Origin: Halieaceae bacterium
Lineage (GTDB): Bacteria; Pseudomonadota; Gammaproteobacteria; Pseudomonadales; Halieaceae
Direction of reading: 5' to 3'
DNA: 64,000 nt
NCBI GenBank assembly: GCA_902631395.1
Contig: CACOYM010000012.1
Span: forward strand, 1-64,000
Shown: piece by piece, positions 1 to 11,219 of the stretch
Numbering within the stretch: position 1 is the stretch's first letter
Layout of the letters: each line of letters opens with the position of its first letter
Program-made: the position numbers and the translations under genes
The notes under the pieces: generated by a model
What the model was told of the DNA's origin: nothing
The model's database searches: none
What the model saw: only the letters and a program-made list of their open reading frames with translations

Positions 1-2
1 AG

Positions 3-848
3 CCAATCATTTCTACGGTGCCGCTGGGTTGGGGCGCCACTCGCGATTTCATCGCTGAGGTTATTGACACGCTAGGGTTGGACATTGACCCCGATACAGT
101 GGGCGAGAGTCGCCTTCCCTGGTACAGCCGCTCGGTTGACTCGACCTATCTCACAGGTAAGCGGGTTTTTATTTTTGCGGACGGTACCCATGCACTAGCA
201 GCTGCGCGAATGGCGCGGGATGAAATGGGTTTTGAAGTTGTGGGTTTGGGCACATATAGCCGGGAGCGCGCCCGCCATGTGCGAGCGCTGGCGACCGAGT
301 ATGGGCTCGAGGCGCTCATCACCGACGACTACCTTACCGTCGAGCGGGCGGTCACCGAAATGCAGCCTGAGTTGGTACTGGGTACTCAGATGGAGCGTCA
401 CATTGCCAAGCGTCTGGGTATCCCGTGCGCGGTGATATCGACGCCTGCTCATGTTCAGGATTACCCAGCGCGCTACTCGCCGCAAATGGGTTTTGAAGGT
501 AGCAACGTCATTTTCGACACTTGGGTTCATCCCTTGATCATGGGTCTTGAGGAGCACTTGCTCACTATGTTCCGCGACGACTTTGAGTTTAATGACGGCG
601 CGGTGCCGTCGCACCTCGGCAGCGAGGGCGGTGGTGGTGCACAGCAGCCAGACAATGTGACGCCCATATCGCCTCCCGAGCCCGGTGGTCTGGCCTGGGC
701 GGTGTCTGCCGAGAAAGAATTGAGAAAGATCCCATTCTTCGTTCGCGGCAAGGCGCGGCGAAATACCGAGCACTTTGCGCAGGAACAGGGGCTTTCTGTG
801 ATTGATGTCGAGACGCTGTATGAAGCGAAAGCGCACTTCAGTCGATAA
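3..848 (+). CDS. bchB: Light-independent protochlorophyllide reductase subunit B (3' part; starts before the window)
   Basis: BchB pairs with BchN to form the catalytic NB component of the dark-operative protochlorophyllide reductase, which reduces ring D of protochlorophyllide using electrons from BchL. The reading frame is open to the left edge, so the 281 visible codons are the middle and C-terminal part. Family-like stretches are [10 protein letters not shown] near the left edge, [11 protein letters not shown], the [20 protein letters not shown] segment and the C-terminal domain ending in [19 protein letters not shown], typical of the BchB C-terminus. A Gly/Pro-rich linker (about residues 200-225 of the visible part) precedes that domain. 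The N-terminal cluster ligands lie outside the window. The 3' end overlaps the start of bchH. Confidence 0.95.
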   Translation, partial: PIISTVPLGWGATRDFIAEVIDTLGLDIDPDTVGESRLPWYSRSVDSTYLTGKRVFIFADGTHALAAARMARDEMGFEVVGLGTYSRERARHVRALATEYGLEALITDDYLTVERAVTEMQPELVLGTQMERHIAKRLGIPCAVISTPAHVQDYPARYSPQMGFEGSNVIFDTWVHPLIMGLEEHLLTMFRDDFEFNDGAVPSHLGSEGGGGAQQPDNVTPISPPEPGGLAWAVSAEKELRKIPFFVRGKARRNTEHFAQEQGLSVIDVETLYEAKAHFSR

Positions 849-2253
849 GGCCGACCATGCCTTGCGGGTGGTGTTGGTCACCCTAGATAACCACGTCAGC
901 GGCGCATGGTCACGGGCGGCCGTCGCACTATCCAAACAGGTGCCGGCACTTTCTGTGTCAGCTCATGCGGCGACCGAGTGGGACCGCGACCCCGTGGCCT
1001 TGGATGAAACCCTTGCGGCGATTGCCGAGGGGGAGATTGTGATTGTGACCATGCTTTTTCTTGAGTCGCACATTGAGGCGGTCCGAGGCGCACTGGCTGA
1101 TCGTCGCGAAGCCTGTGATGCAATGATCTGCTGCATGTCAGCACCTGAAATCATGCGCTTGACCCGGATGGGTCGTTTCCGCATGGACACGGAAGCGACC
1201 GGGGCACTCGCACTCTTGAAGCGACTGCGCGGTGGTGGCGACAAAACTGGGCGTTCCGCCGGTGCCCAGCAGATGACCATGTTGAGGCGCTTGCCACGTT
1301 TGCTGCGCTTCATTCCTGGCACAGCTCAGGATGTCCGCGCCTATTTTCTGACCCTACAGTACTGGCTGGCTGGATCCGAGACTAACCTGCGTCGGATGAT
1401 AGCCTTCTTGATCAATCGCTACGCAAGCGATGCGCACGCCGGCGTGCGAGACGCACTGACTTACGAGCCACCGCTCGAGTACCCCGACACTGGTCTCTAC
1501 CATCGGTGCCTGCCCGATCGTATTACCGATGATCCGAAACTGCTGTGCAATGCTTCCAAAAAAGCAGTCACTGGCGCGGTTGGCGTCTTGCTAATGCGCT
1601 CCTATGCGCTGTCGGGAAACAGTGCCCACTACGACGCGGTCATTGAGTCTCTGGAGGCGCGAGGTCTGCGGGTTATTCCCGCGTTTGCGTCGGGGCTCGA
1701 TGCGCGGCCCGCGGTAAAGGCCTTCTTTATGGAGAAGGGAGAGCCCATTGTCGATGCGGTGGTGTCGCTTACTGGCTTTTCTCTGGTTGGCGGCCCGGCC
1801 TATAACGATACGGACGCCGCGCAGGAAATGCTCGGGGCCCTCGACGTGCCGTATCTGGCGGTACAGGGTCTTGAATTTCAAAGCCTGCAGGACTGGGAGT
1901 CTTCGCCCATGGGCCTCATGCCCGTCGAGGCGACCATGATGGTGGCGATTCCGGAGCTCGACGGCGCTACAGGCTCGATGGTGTTCGGTGGTCGCTCAGA
2001 GCTCTCGGCCGGCGAAAAGTTTGACATGCAACCGGCGCCCGAGCGAATTGACCGTCTTGCAGACCGCGTTGCGCGGCTTGTTGCGCTAAGGCACAAGCCC
2101 CTTGCTGAGCGCAGGGTCGCAATCGTCTTGTTCAACTTTCCGCCCAACAGCGGCGCGGCAGGCACCGCGGCGCACCTCAGCGTATTCGAATCACTCTTCA
2201 ACACGCTCTCGGCGATGCGGATTCCCACGCGGAACTGCGTGACGCGATTCTGA
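820..2253 (+). CDS. bchH: Magnesium chelatase subunit H, N-terminal fragment of a frameshifted gene
   Basis: BchH binds protoporphyrin IX and, with BchI and BchD, inserts Mg2+ as the first committed step to bacteriochlorophyll. This 477-codon piece carries the N-terminal third of the family, including [10 protein letters not shown] at the start and a conserved block ending in [29 protein letters not shown]. It then runs into a foreign frame ([10 protein letters not shown], stop at 2251). The continuation of the protein lies one frame over from about 2214. ATG 820 is chosen over TTG 802 and ATG 805; it overlaps bchB by 29 nt. Either the gene is truly broken or the sequence has an indel error; alone this fragment could not be a working chelatase subunit. 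Confidence 0.9.
   Translation: MKRKRTSVDKADHALRVVLVTLDNHVSGAWSRAAVALSKQVPALSVSAHAATEWDRDPVALDETLAAIAEGEIVIVTMLFLESHIEAVRGALADRREACDAMICCMSAPEIMRLTRMGRFRMDTEATGALALLKRLRGGGDKTGRSAGAQQMTMLRRLPRLLRFIPGTAQDVRAYFLTLQYWLAGSETNLRRMIAFLINRYASDAHAGVRDALTYEPPLEYPDTGLYHRCLPDRITDDPKLLCNASKKAVTGAVGVLLMRSYALSGNSAHYDAVIESLEARGLRVIPAFASGLDARPAVKAFFMEKGEPIVDAVVSLTGFSLVGGPAYNDTDAAQEMLGALDVPYLAVQGLEFQSLQDWESSPMGLMPVEATMMVAIPELDGATGSMVFGGRSELSAGEKFDMQPAPERIDRLADRVARLVALRHKPLAERRVAIVLFNFPPNSGAAGTAAHLSVFESLFNTLSAMRIPTRNCVTRF
2211..2220 (+). other. bchH frame-change junction (likely short deletion)
   Basis: The ten bases GGCGATGCGG are read in frame 1 as part of S-A-M-R, ending the N-terminal half, and in frame 0 as G-D-A-D, leading straight into [10 protein letters not shown], the expected continuation. 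From family memory, about ten to thirteen residues (the GY.V..P segment) are missing between these blocks. A deletion between two copies of this 10-mer, of a length not divisible by three, would give exactly this junction. The two-copy ancestor is inferred, not seen. Confidence 0.6.
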
Positions 2254-2288
2254 CGGGTAATTCACAAAAGTTTGGCGCCGAGGCTAAT

Positions 2289-5448
<3,160 letters not shown>

Positions 5449-5449
<1 letters not shown>

Positions 5450-6150
5450 TGGCATCAGCGAGCTATCAAACACGTCGAGATGAGATCGAAACTTATTTCG
5501 ATCGCACCGCTGCCGATGCCTGGGCTGCGCTTACATCAGATGCACCGGTTAGTCGCATCCGGCGCACGGTGCGCCGCGGTCGTGACGCAATGCGCGAGAT
5601 GCTGATTAGCTGGTTGCCTGAGGATCTAACCGGTAGCACTTTAATTGATGCCGGCTGTGGAACCGGCACGCTGGCCATTGAGGCGGCGCAGCGTGGTGCT
5701 GAGGTGGTTGCTGTGGATCTGTCACCCACGCTGGTTAAGTTAGCCAGAGAGAGGTTGCGTGACATAAACCAAACATTGGACGTGACGTTTCTTGTTGGCG
5801 ATATGCGCGAAATGGATTTGGGGTCCTTTGATTACGCGGTTGCCATGGACTCGCTGATTCACTACGACGTCTCCGATGGTGTGCGGACGCTTGAGGCCAT
5901 TGCAGAGCAGATTCACAAGAAGATGGTATTTACCTTCGCGCCGAAGACGCCGCTACTTACGCTAATGCACGCCGCTGGTAAGTTATTCCCGCGGGCCGAT
6001 AGAGCTCCATCGATTGAACCGGTTTCGCCCAGCCGTCTTTTACGGCACGTGCACGAAGCGGATCTGACCCAAGACTGGGTGGCGGGTCGGTCGCATCGTA
6101 TTGATGTTGGGTTTTATAAATCCCACGCTTTGGAGTTGACGCGTCGATGA
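5449..6150 (+). CDS. bchM: Magnesium-protoporphyrin IX O-methyltransferase
   Basis: BchM transfers a methyl group from S-adenosylmethionine to the ring-C propionate of Mg-protoporphyrin IX, giving the monomethyl ester. The 233-residue protein shows the class I methyltransferase motif LIDAGCGTGTLAIEAA (about residues 64-79), AVDLSPTLV as motif II and VGDMREMD downstream, with the BchM-specific N-terminal YFDRTAADAWAALTSDAPVSRIRRTVR region. The start codon overlaps the bchL stop by one base (TGATG). The substrate comes from BchH/BchD/BchI, and bchH lies two genes upstream in the same operon. Confidence 0.96.
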
Positions 6151-7577
6151 GCAGGTCTGTCAGCAATGCAGAGACGCGCTTCGTGGGCTTCGGACACCGC
6201 TGGCTTCCCTTTGCTGATGCCGCGTCGGCAGATCTATCACTCGGTCGCCTGCTGCGGCTGTCTCTGTTCCAGTTGTCTACCGGTATGGCGATTGTCTTGC
6301 TGACGGGCACGCTGAATCGCGTCATGGTAGTGGAGCTCGGGCAGCCGGCTTCATGGGTGGCGTTGATGTTGGCGATTCCTCTTTTGATTGCTCCAGCGCG
6401 TGCATTGATCGGATACCGGTCTGACCACCACCGCTCCTACCTTGGCTGGCGTCGCATTCCATTCCTTTGGTCAGGCACCATGATGCAGTTTGGGGGCCTC
6501 GCTTTTCTACCCTTTGCCTTGATTCTAATGACCGAGCCACACTCCGGTTCTGCGTTTTTGGGTCCCGCTGCCACAATGGCGGCCTTCTTATTAACCGGGT
6601 TGGGCATGCATGTTGCGCAAACAGCTGGTTTGGCGCTCGCTACTGACCTTGCGTCAGAAGAAACCCGTCCCCGCGTCGTGGCGCTGCTCTACCTAATGTT
6701 GCTGGTTGGCATGATTGGCAGTGCGCTGATCTTCGCGGCGCTGTTGGAAGACTTCGGATACGTGCGGTTGATTCAGGTGATCCAGAGTGCGGCAGTGATC
6801 ACGCTGGTACTCAATGTCGTCGCGATGTTCAAGCAGGAAGTGCGCAGGCCCGATCTCACCGCTCATGCCTTGGCGCGTCCCACATTCGGCAAAGCGTGGC
6901 GCGACTTCATCACCTTGCCTCAGGCTCGCCGTCTGCTTTGGGCTCTCGGTCTCGGCACTATGGGTTTCACCATGCAGGATATTCTCCTTGAACCCTATGG
7001 AGCGGAGGTTCTGGGATTGTCCGTTAGTGGAACAACAATGCTTACGGCGATGTTTGCCGGTGGCATGGTGCTGGCGCTGTTGACTACTGCCCGGAGTTTG
7101 GCGAACGGTACAGATCCCATCTTGATCGCGTCCATAGGCGTTTTATTTGGTGTCGCAGCGTTCAGCTTTGTTTGCTTTTCGGCTCTAATAGATTCGAGGT
7201 CACTATTCCAAATAGGCGCGATTTTCATCGGCTTCGGCCACGGACTATTTGCGGTTGGCATGCTCACAGCAGCGATGATGTTTGGCGGAAAAAAAATGGC
7301 GGGGCTTACTTTAGGCGCGTGGGGCGCTGTTCAAGCAACTGCCACGGGTGTGGCGGTATTTTCTGGAGGAGCCATTCGCGACTTGGTTGTTGGCTGGGGG
7401 GAAGTGGGGCTGTTGGGTATGGCAATGCGGTCGCCTGCCGCAGGGTACCTATCGGTCTATGTTTTTGAAATAGCCCTTTTATTTTTGGCATTAGCTTCGC
7501 TCGGGCCACTGGCAAGGAGAGTGATGACGTCTGGTGAATCAGCAGACGGCCTGAAATTAGAGGATTTTCCTAACTAG
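6147..7577 (+). CDS. lhaA: LhaA/PucC-family light-harvesting 1 assembly protein
   Basis: A 476-residue polytopic membrane protein of the BCH1/PucC branch of the major facilitator superfamily. Family marks are LLRLSLFQLSTGMAIVLLTG at the start of the first membrane segment, LNRVMVVEL, and the cytoplasmic loop ARALIGYRSDHHRSYLGWRRIPF, with about twelve hydrophobic segments overall. LhaA supports insertion and assembly of the LH1 antenna, possibly by delivering bacteriochlorophyll. Position between bchM and puhA is the standard place for lhaA. The start overlaps bchM by ATGA. A transporter role for a pigment is family knowledge of low certainty; nothing here proves a substrate. Confidence 0.92.
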   Translation: MSRSVSNAETRFVGFGHRWLPFADAASADLSLGRLLRLSLFQLSTGMAIVLLTGTLNRVMVVELGQPASWVALMLAIPLLIAPARALIGYRSDHHRSYLGWRRIPFLWSGTMMQFGGLAFLPFALILMTEPHSGSAFLGPAATMAAFLLTGLGMHVAQTAGLALATDLASEETRPRVVALLYLMLLVGMIGSALIFAALLEDFGYVRLIQVIQSAAVITLVLNVVAMFKQEVRRPDLTAHALARPTFGKAWRDFITLPQARRLLWALGLGTMGFTMQDILLEPYGAEVLGLSVSGTTMLTAMFAGGMVLALLTTARSLANGTDPILIASIGVLFGVAAFSFVCFSALIDSRSLFQIGAIFIGFGHGLFAVGMLTAAMMFGGKKMAGLTLGAWGAVQATATGVAVFSGGAIRDLVVGWGEVGLLGMAMRSPAAGYLSVYVFEIALLFLALASLGPLARRVMTSGESADGLKLEDFPN

Positions 7578-7601
7578 TCTTCATACTTGGAGGGTTTTGT
7601 A

Positions 7602-8354
7602 ATGAGCGACGTATCATCTTTCTTAGATTTGACCTCAATTTTGTTCACATTATTCTGGTTATTCTTCATTGCATTAGTGCTGTATCTGCATCGTGAAGGT
7701 AAGCGAGAGGGGTGGCCACTTCAGCTGAATAATGGGGAGACTGCGGCTGGATTGGGTGGAATTCCTAAACCCAAGACTTATCGTAAACACCATGGCCAAG
7801 GGGACCGCGTCAGGCCTGGACCTGATGCACCCGAATACCACATCAACGCCGAGCCGCTGTATAACTCTGCGGGCGCACCTCTAAAGCCACTGGGAGACCC
7901 AATGGTGGACGGATTGGGCCCGGCGGCGTGGGCTAAGCGCGCGGACCAGCCAGATTTAACCGTTGATGGGCGGCCCAGGATCGTGCCGCTAAGAATTGAC
8001 CCAGAACATAGTGTTGTGTCTAAAGACCCTAACCCTGTCGGGAAAGCGGTCTATGGATGCGATGGCAAGCAGGGTGGCACCGTTGTGGATATGTGGGTTG
8101 ACCGAGCTGAACCAATGTTTCGCTATGCTGAGTTAGATGTTGCGGGCAAGCGTGTGTTGCTGCCGATGACAATGGCTCGAGTGTCAAAAAGTGGTGAGAT
8201 GAATGTGCGCTCAATCCGCAGTGATCAGTTTCAACAAGTGCCAACATTGGCCAACCCTGATCAAGTCACGCTTCAAGAAGAGGACCGAATAACTGCGTTT
8301 TACGGTGGCGGGACTCTGTACGCTATGCCTAACCGTCAGGAACCTAGTCTATGA
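7602..8354 (+). CDS. puhA: Photosynthetic reaction center subunit H
   Basis: PuhA is the H subunit that caps the cytoplasmic side of the L-M reaction center and guides proton uptake to QB. The 250-residue protein has one N-terminal membrane helix (LTSILFTLFWLFFIALVLYL), the following YLHREGKREGWPL, and a soluble PRC-barrel domain with YHINAEPLYNSAGAPLKPLGDP and the VDMWVDRAEPMFRYAEL strand block. ATG 7602 is chosen because GGAGGG (7589-7594) sits at good distance; an upstream in-frame ATG at 7587 overlaps this site. It is the first gene of puhABC-E and follows lhaA by 24 nt. Confidence 0.97.
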   Translation: MSDVSSFLDLTSILFTLFWLFFIALVLYLHREGKREGWPLQLNNGETAAGLGGIPKPKTYRKHHGQGDRVRPGPDAPEYHINAEPLYNSAGAPLKPLGDPMVDGLGPAAWAKRADQPDLTVDGRPRIVPLRIDPEHSVVSKDPNPVGKAVYGCDGKQGGTVVDMWVDRAEPMFRYAELDVAGKRVLLPMTMARVSKSGEMNVRSIRSDQFQQVPTLANPDQVTLQEEDRITAFYGGGTLYAMPNRQEPSL

Positions 8355-9037
8355 GAGAAGCACCAAAAAAAGAAAAACAGGTGGTGCGTGGGGCGGCACC
8401 ACTTGAGGATGCCAACCTTGCCGAAAGCTTGCCAGAGGATGAATCTCTAATCTGGCAAGGAAGACCAGAACCTAAGGCCATCGCTCTTCGTGCGATGTAC
8501 CTTTGGTACGTTGTGGCATATTTGCTGGTCTTGGTCCTGCTCAGGACTGGCTTCCTAGTAATGAGTGATGCGCCAATGAGTGAGTGGTCGGCGTTGTTGG
8601 CCTGGCAGTTATTAGCCAGCCTGTTTATTGTCGGCATCATATTAGGCTTAGCAGTGCTGTACGGTAGGTCTACCATTTACACCTTGACCAATAGGCGGTT
8701 GATCCTTAGGACCGGCGCAGCAGTCCCAATTCATGTCAACTTCCCACTAGAAAAAATCGCTTCAGCTGATCTTAAAGTTTTCTCGGATGGGACGGGTGAC
8801 ATCGCGTTGAAGCTTGAGAACAGCGATAAGCTTTATTGGTTGCTATTGTGGCCAAATGTAAGATCGTGGTGGGTCCGCCCACTCCAGCCTTTGCTGAGAG
8901 GTCTGCGTGATTTTGAGCTGGCTGCAAGTGCCTTAGCGAGTGCGGCGAGTGCTCAGTCCCCCGTATCTTTTGGTGAATTTAAGAGCGATTATGAGGACGT
9001 TTCGATGGCGGCTACAGCGCTGCCGCGTGCGCAATGA
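8351..9037 (+). CDS. puhB: Photosynthetic complex assembly protein PuhB
   Basis: PuhB is a membrane protein needed for efficient reaction-center assembly in purple bacteria. The 228-residue product begins with a charged tail, then ESLIWQGRPEPKAIALRAMYLWY leading into two to three membrane segments (about residues 48-66 and 80-103). It ends with a PH-like domain (YTLTNRRLILRTGAAVPIHV) typical of the family. The ATGA overlap with puhA and with puhC indicates one operon. No unusual residues were noticed. Confidence 0.9.
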   Translation: MREAPKKEKQVVRGAAPLEDANLAESLPEDESLIWQGRPEPKAIALRAMYLWYVVAYLLVLVLLRTGFLVMSDAPMSEWSALLAWQLLASLFIVGIILGLAVLYGRSTIYTLTNRRLILRTGAAVPIHVNFPLEKIASADLKVFSDGTGDIALKLENSDKLYWLLLWPNVRSWWVRPLQPLLRGLRDFELAASALASAASAQSPVSFGEFKSDYEDVSMAATALPRAQ

Positions 9038-9540
9038 TGGACGCGACTGCGGTGATATCACCGCCTAAATTGCTTCGCCTGATTCATCCGTTGGTGTGGG
9101 TGATGGTTTTGATGTTCGTGGTCTGGGGTGCAGGTGCTTTTCTCACTGATCAGAACAGGGCCGCGTTCCATAGTGCAGGCTCAGATCCGTCTGTTGTTTC
9201 AGAGCGAATTGTTGTTCGAGACTTGCCTAACGGGGCTGTAGGAATTTTCCACGCAGAAAGCGGGACCACGATTGCTCGCTACGAATCTGGGCAAGGTGCT
9301 TTCGTTAGAACAATCTTTAGAAGTTTGGTGCGAGACCGCAGGGTTCGCGGGGTCTCCGCGGCGCCAGTTTTTATTCTTTACACATTGGGTGATGGGGACA
9401 TAACAGTTGAAGATCCCAGCACTAATAGTCGGATTCAGCTAGAGGCCTTTGGTGAACCCAACGCTGAACATTTCCGGCAGATGTTCGATTTAGCAATAAA
9501 TCTATCCTCATTCCCACGTGATCCCACGCTAGGAAAATGA
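9034..9540 (+). CDS. puhC: Photosynthetic complex assembly protein PuhC
   Basis: PuhC is a single-pass membrane protein that influences the reaction center-LH1 core. The 168-residue product has one membrane segment (about residues 18-37, LVWVMVLMFVVWGAGAFLT), then a periplasmic-type domain with VVRDLPNGAVGIFHAESG and a GQGAFVRTIFRSLVRDRR stretch that is typical of the family. It overlaps puhB and puhE by 4 nt each. Identification rests on the conserved RDLPNG...GxGaFvRG-like pattern and on the gene order. Confidence 0.9.
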   Translation: MMDATAVISPPKLLRLIHPLVWVMVLMFVVWGAGAFLTDQNRAAFHSAGSDPSVVSERIVVRDLPNGAVGIFHAESGTTIARYESGQGAFVRTIFRSLVRDRRVRGVSAAPVFILYTLGDGDITVEDPSTNSRIQLEAFGEPNAEHFRQMFDLAINLSSFPRDPTLGK

Positions 9541-10289
9541 TTTGGATCGCACTGTTCGTTACCCTCTCGCTCTGGTGGCTGTTCACCGGGCTTGCTTTGA
9601 TAAGTGCGCATCAGAACCCACCAGTCAAAAGTCTGCTTTTTATGGTGAGCACGGCTGTGGCGTGCGTGTGCCTTTTTTACCTTCCTAACATTTCTGCTGA
9701 CACATCCGTAGCAGGCGTTTTCGTTGGATTTCTCTTTGCGTTGTTGATTTGGGCATGGCTCGAATTGATGTTTCTGATGGGGATTGTGACGGGGCCGAAT
9801 AAGTCATTAGCACCTCCCGGACTTGGCGTAGGACAGAAGTTTAAAATGGCGCTCGCGACGATGATTTATCATGAGGTGGTTGTCATTGCAGTGATTGGGT
9901 TGACGCTTTTGTTAAGCGGAGATCAGCCCGCTAATCAAATTGTATTTTTTGTGTTGTTGCTTCTTTGGCTCATGCGATGCAGCACCAAGCTTAATTTATT
10001 TTTTGGCGTTCGCCACTTTAATAACAGCTGGCTACCCGAGCGTCATAAACATGTTGCGAGTTACATTAGCGTAGGAAAAAACAGCGCCTTGATGGTACCT
10101 TCAGCCTCACTCGCCGCTTTATTCTCTGTGCTGTTGTTTTCACGTGGTTTCGCAACGGAGGACCCCTCGATTGCACTTAATTTGTTCCTCTTGGCGTGGG
10201 TAGCTACGCTGGCGGCTGTTGAGCACGTATTTTTGATGTATCGAGTTGGTGAGGAAGCACTCTGGCGGTGGGCGGTGAAGTCAGAATAA
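9537..10289 (+). CDS. puhE: Photosynthetic complex assembly protein PuhE (DUF3623 family)
   Basis: A 250-residue integral membrane protein with about six to seven hydrophobic segments. It shows the PuhE features WWLFTGLAL near the N-terminus, YHEVVVIAV in the middle and TKLNLFFGVRHFNNSWLPERHKHVASY in a polar loop. The role is assembly of the reaction center/antenna complexes; the biochemistry is unknown. It is the last gene of the bch-lhaA-puh operon. In many clusters acsF lies between puhC and puhE; here the two genes overlap by ATGA, so acsF must be elsewhere or absent. Confidence 0.88.
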   Translation: MIWIALFVTLSLWWLFTGLALISAHQNPPVKSLLFMVSTAVACVCLFYLPNISADTSVAGVFVGFLFALLIWAWLELMFLMGIVTGPNKSLAPPGLGVGQKFKMALATMIYHEVVVIAVIGLTLLLSGDQPANQIVFFVLLLLWLMRCSTKLNLFFGVRHFNNSWLPERHKHVASYISVGKNSALMVPSASLAALFSVLLFSRGFATEDPSIALNLFLLAWVATLAAVEHVFLMYRVGEEALWRWAVKSE

Positions 10290-10395
10290 ACGCTCGTATG
10301 CGATCAGGCTTGCCAAATTCTCTTCGTTGTTTTGTTAGTCAATCTGCACAAGCAAATACTTGTGGGGGCCTCCAGATAGGGCCGAGTTACATGCC

Positions 10396-10426
10396 GCTTA
10401 AATTTTAATAGGTTTATTAAAAGCGA
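10396..10426. terminator. AT-rich inverted repeat, possible bidirectional terminator
   Basis: Between the convergent ends of puhE and the molybdenum hydroxylase gene lies an 8-bp stem (TTTTAATA at 10403-10410 with TATTAAAA at 10415-10422, loop GGTT). It is flanked by a further CGCTT/AAGCG pairing with a small bulge. T-rich and A-rich flanks would suit termination from either side, but the stem core is weak because it has only A-T pairs. Confidence 0.4.
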
Positions 10427-10430
10427 TACC

Positions 10431-11219
10431 TCAAGCGCAAATATTGATAGCTCTTTTACAAAGGATCTCTAAAAGATTTAACTGGTAGTCCAGACTAGCC
10501 TCGGGATTTTCAGTCAACATGTTACAAGGAATGTGACTGTGGTCGTATACGTCTGGGTGAAATCTTGAACTCAGCGCTGACCCCAACGCTGGACATAGAA
10601 AAGCTGTCCTATTGGTCCCGACGACAGCAACTCGGCACCTCTTATGAAGCCTGCTTACTAAAACACCTACGATAGCATCAGAGCTAGATGCTCTGGTGTG
10701 CTTCAGATAGCTACCTTTACAAGGAAGCTCGAAGCATATTTTGATTATGAGCTCTCCTTCGCTTAAGCCTCCTTTGGAAAAGTAGTCTTCAGCCATATAG
10801 CTCGTTCTCGTCGTATGGATCGTTGCGTCCAGAGCAAGCAAGGCCGCGTTCCAGTCTGAAGACCGAATTTTAGAAGCTATTGCGCCTCCTATAGTTCCTC
10901 TATTTCTGGTCTGTGAATCACCAATGTTAGCGGCAAGCTCGCTTAAGACAGGCGCTTTTCGGGTAACAACAACTGAACCTGCTATTGCGGCGTGGCTCTC
11001 TCCTGCGCCAATTGATAGGGTCGAGCCCTCGATATAAACGCCACGCAACTGATCTATGGTGGATATATCTATTAAGTCTGAGACGTGTTGTAGCTCATGC
11101 TGAAGGCGCAGAACCAGTTCTTGACCGCCACTAAGGTAGATCGGGTTTTTCGACTCGCGATAGATTGCTTCAGCATCGGTAGTCGTTTTAGGGCTGTGAA
11201 ATAATGAGGAAATGGTCAT
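10431..11219 (-). CDS. FAD-binding (medium) subunit of a xanthine dehydrogenase/CoxM-type molybdenum hydroxylase
   Basis: A 262-residue PCMH-type flavoprotein subunit that would carry electrons from the 2Fe-2S clusters to an acceptor. Recognisable blocks are LSGGQELVLRL near the N-terminus (family AGGxSLL), IGAGESHAAI, the second FAD motif IGDSQTRNRGTIGGAIA and LLALDATI. After GTIGG the usual N..H..P..D pattern is altered (AIASKIRSSDW), so FAD binding may differ. It is slightly shorter than the usual 280-290 residues. ATG 11219 overlaps the stop of the upstream large subunit (ATGA), so they are co-translated. The substrate cannot be told from sequence. Confidence 0.82.
   Translation of the reverse strand: MTISSLFHSPKTTTDAEAIYRESKNPIYLSGGQELVLRLQHELQHVSDLIDISTIDQLRGVYIEGSTLSIGAGESHAAIAGSVVVTRKAPVLSELAANIGDSQTRNRGTIGGAIASKIRSSDWNAALLALDATIHTTRTSYMAEDYFSKGGLSEGELIIKICFELPCKGSYLKHTRASSSDAIVGVLVSRLHKRCRVAVVGTNRTAFLCPALGSALSSRFHPDVYDHSHIPCNMLTENPEASLDYQLNLLEILCKRAINICA

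Noticed and set aside
195-935. Long open frame on the minus strand opposite bchB/bchH
   Set aside because: It is antisense to the clearly conserved BchB and has no protein-like pattern.
10333-10350. TGT-N12-ACA match between puhE and the molybdenum hydroxylase operon
   Set aside because: It lies between two convergent gene ends, has no paired copy and lacks the TGTCA..TGACA-like flanks of the other sites; about fifteen such matches are expected by chance in 64 kb.
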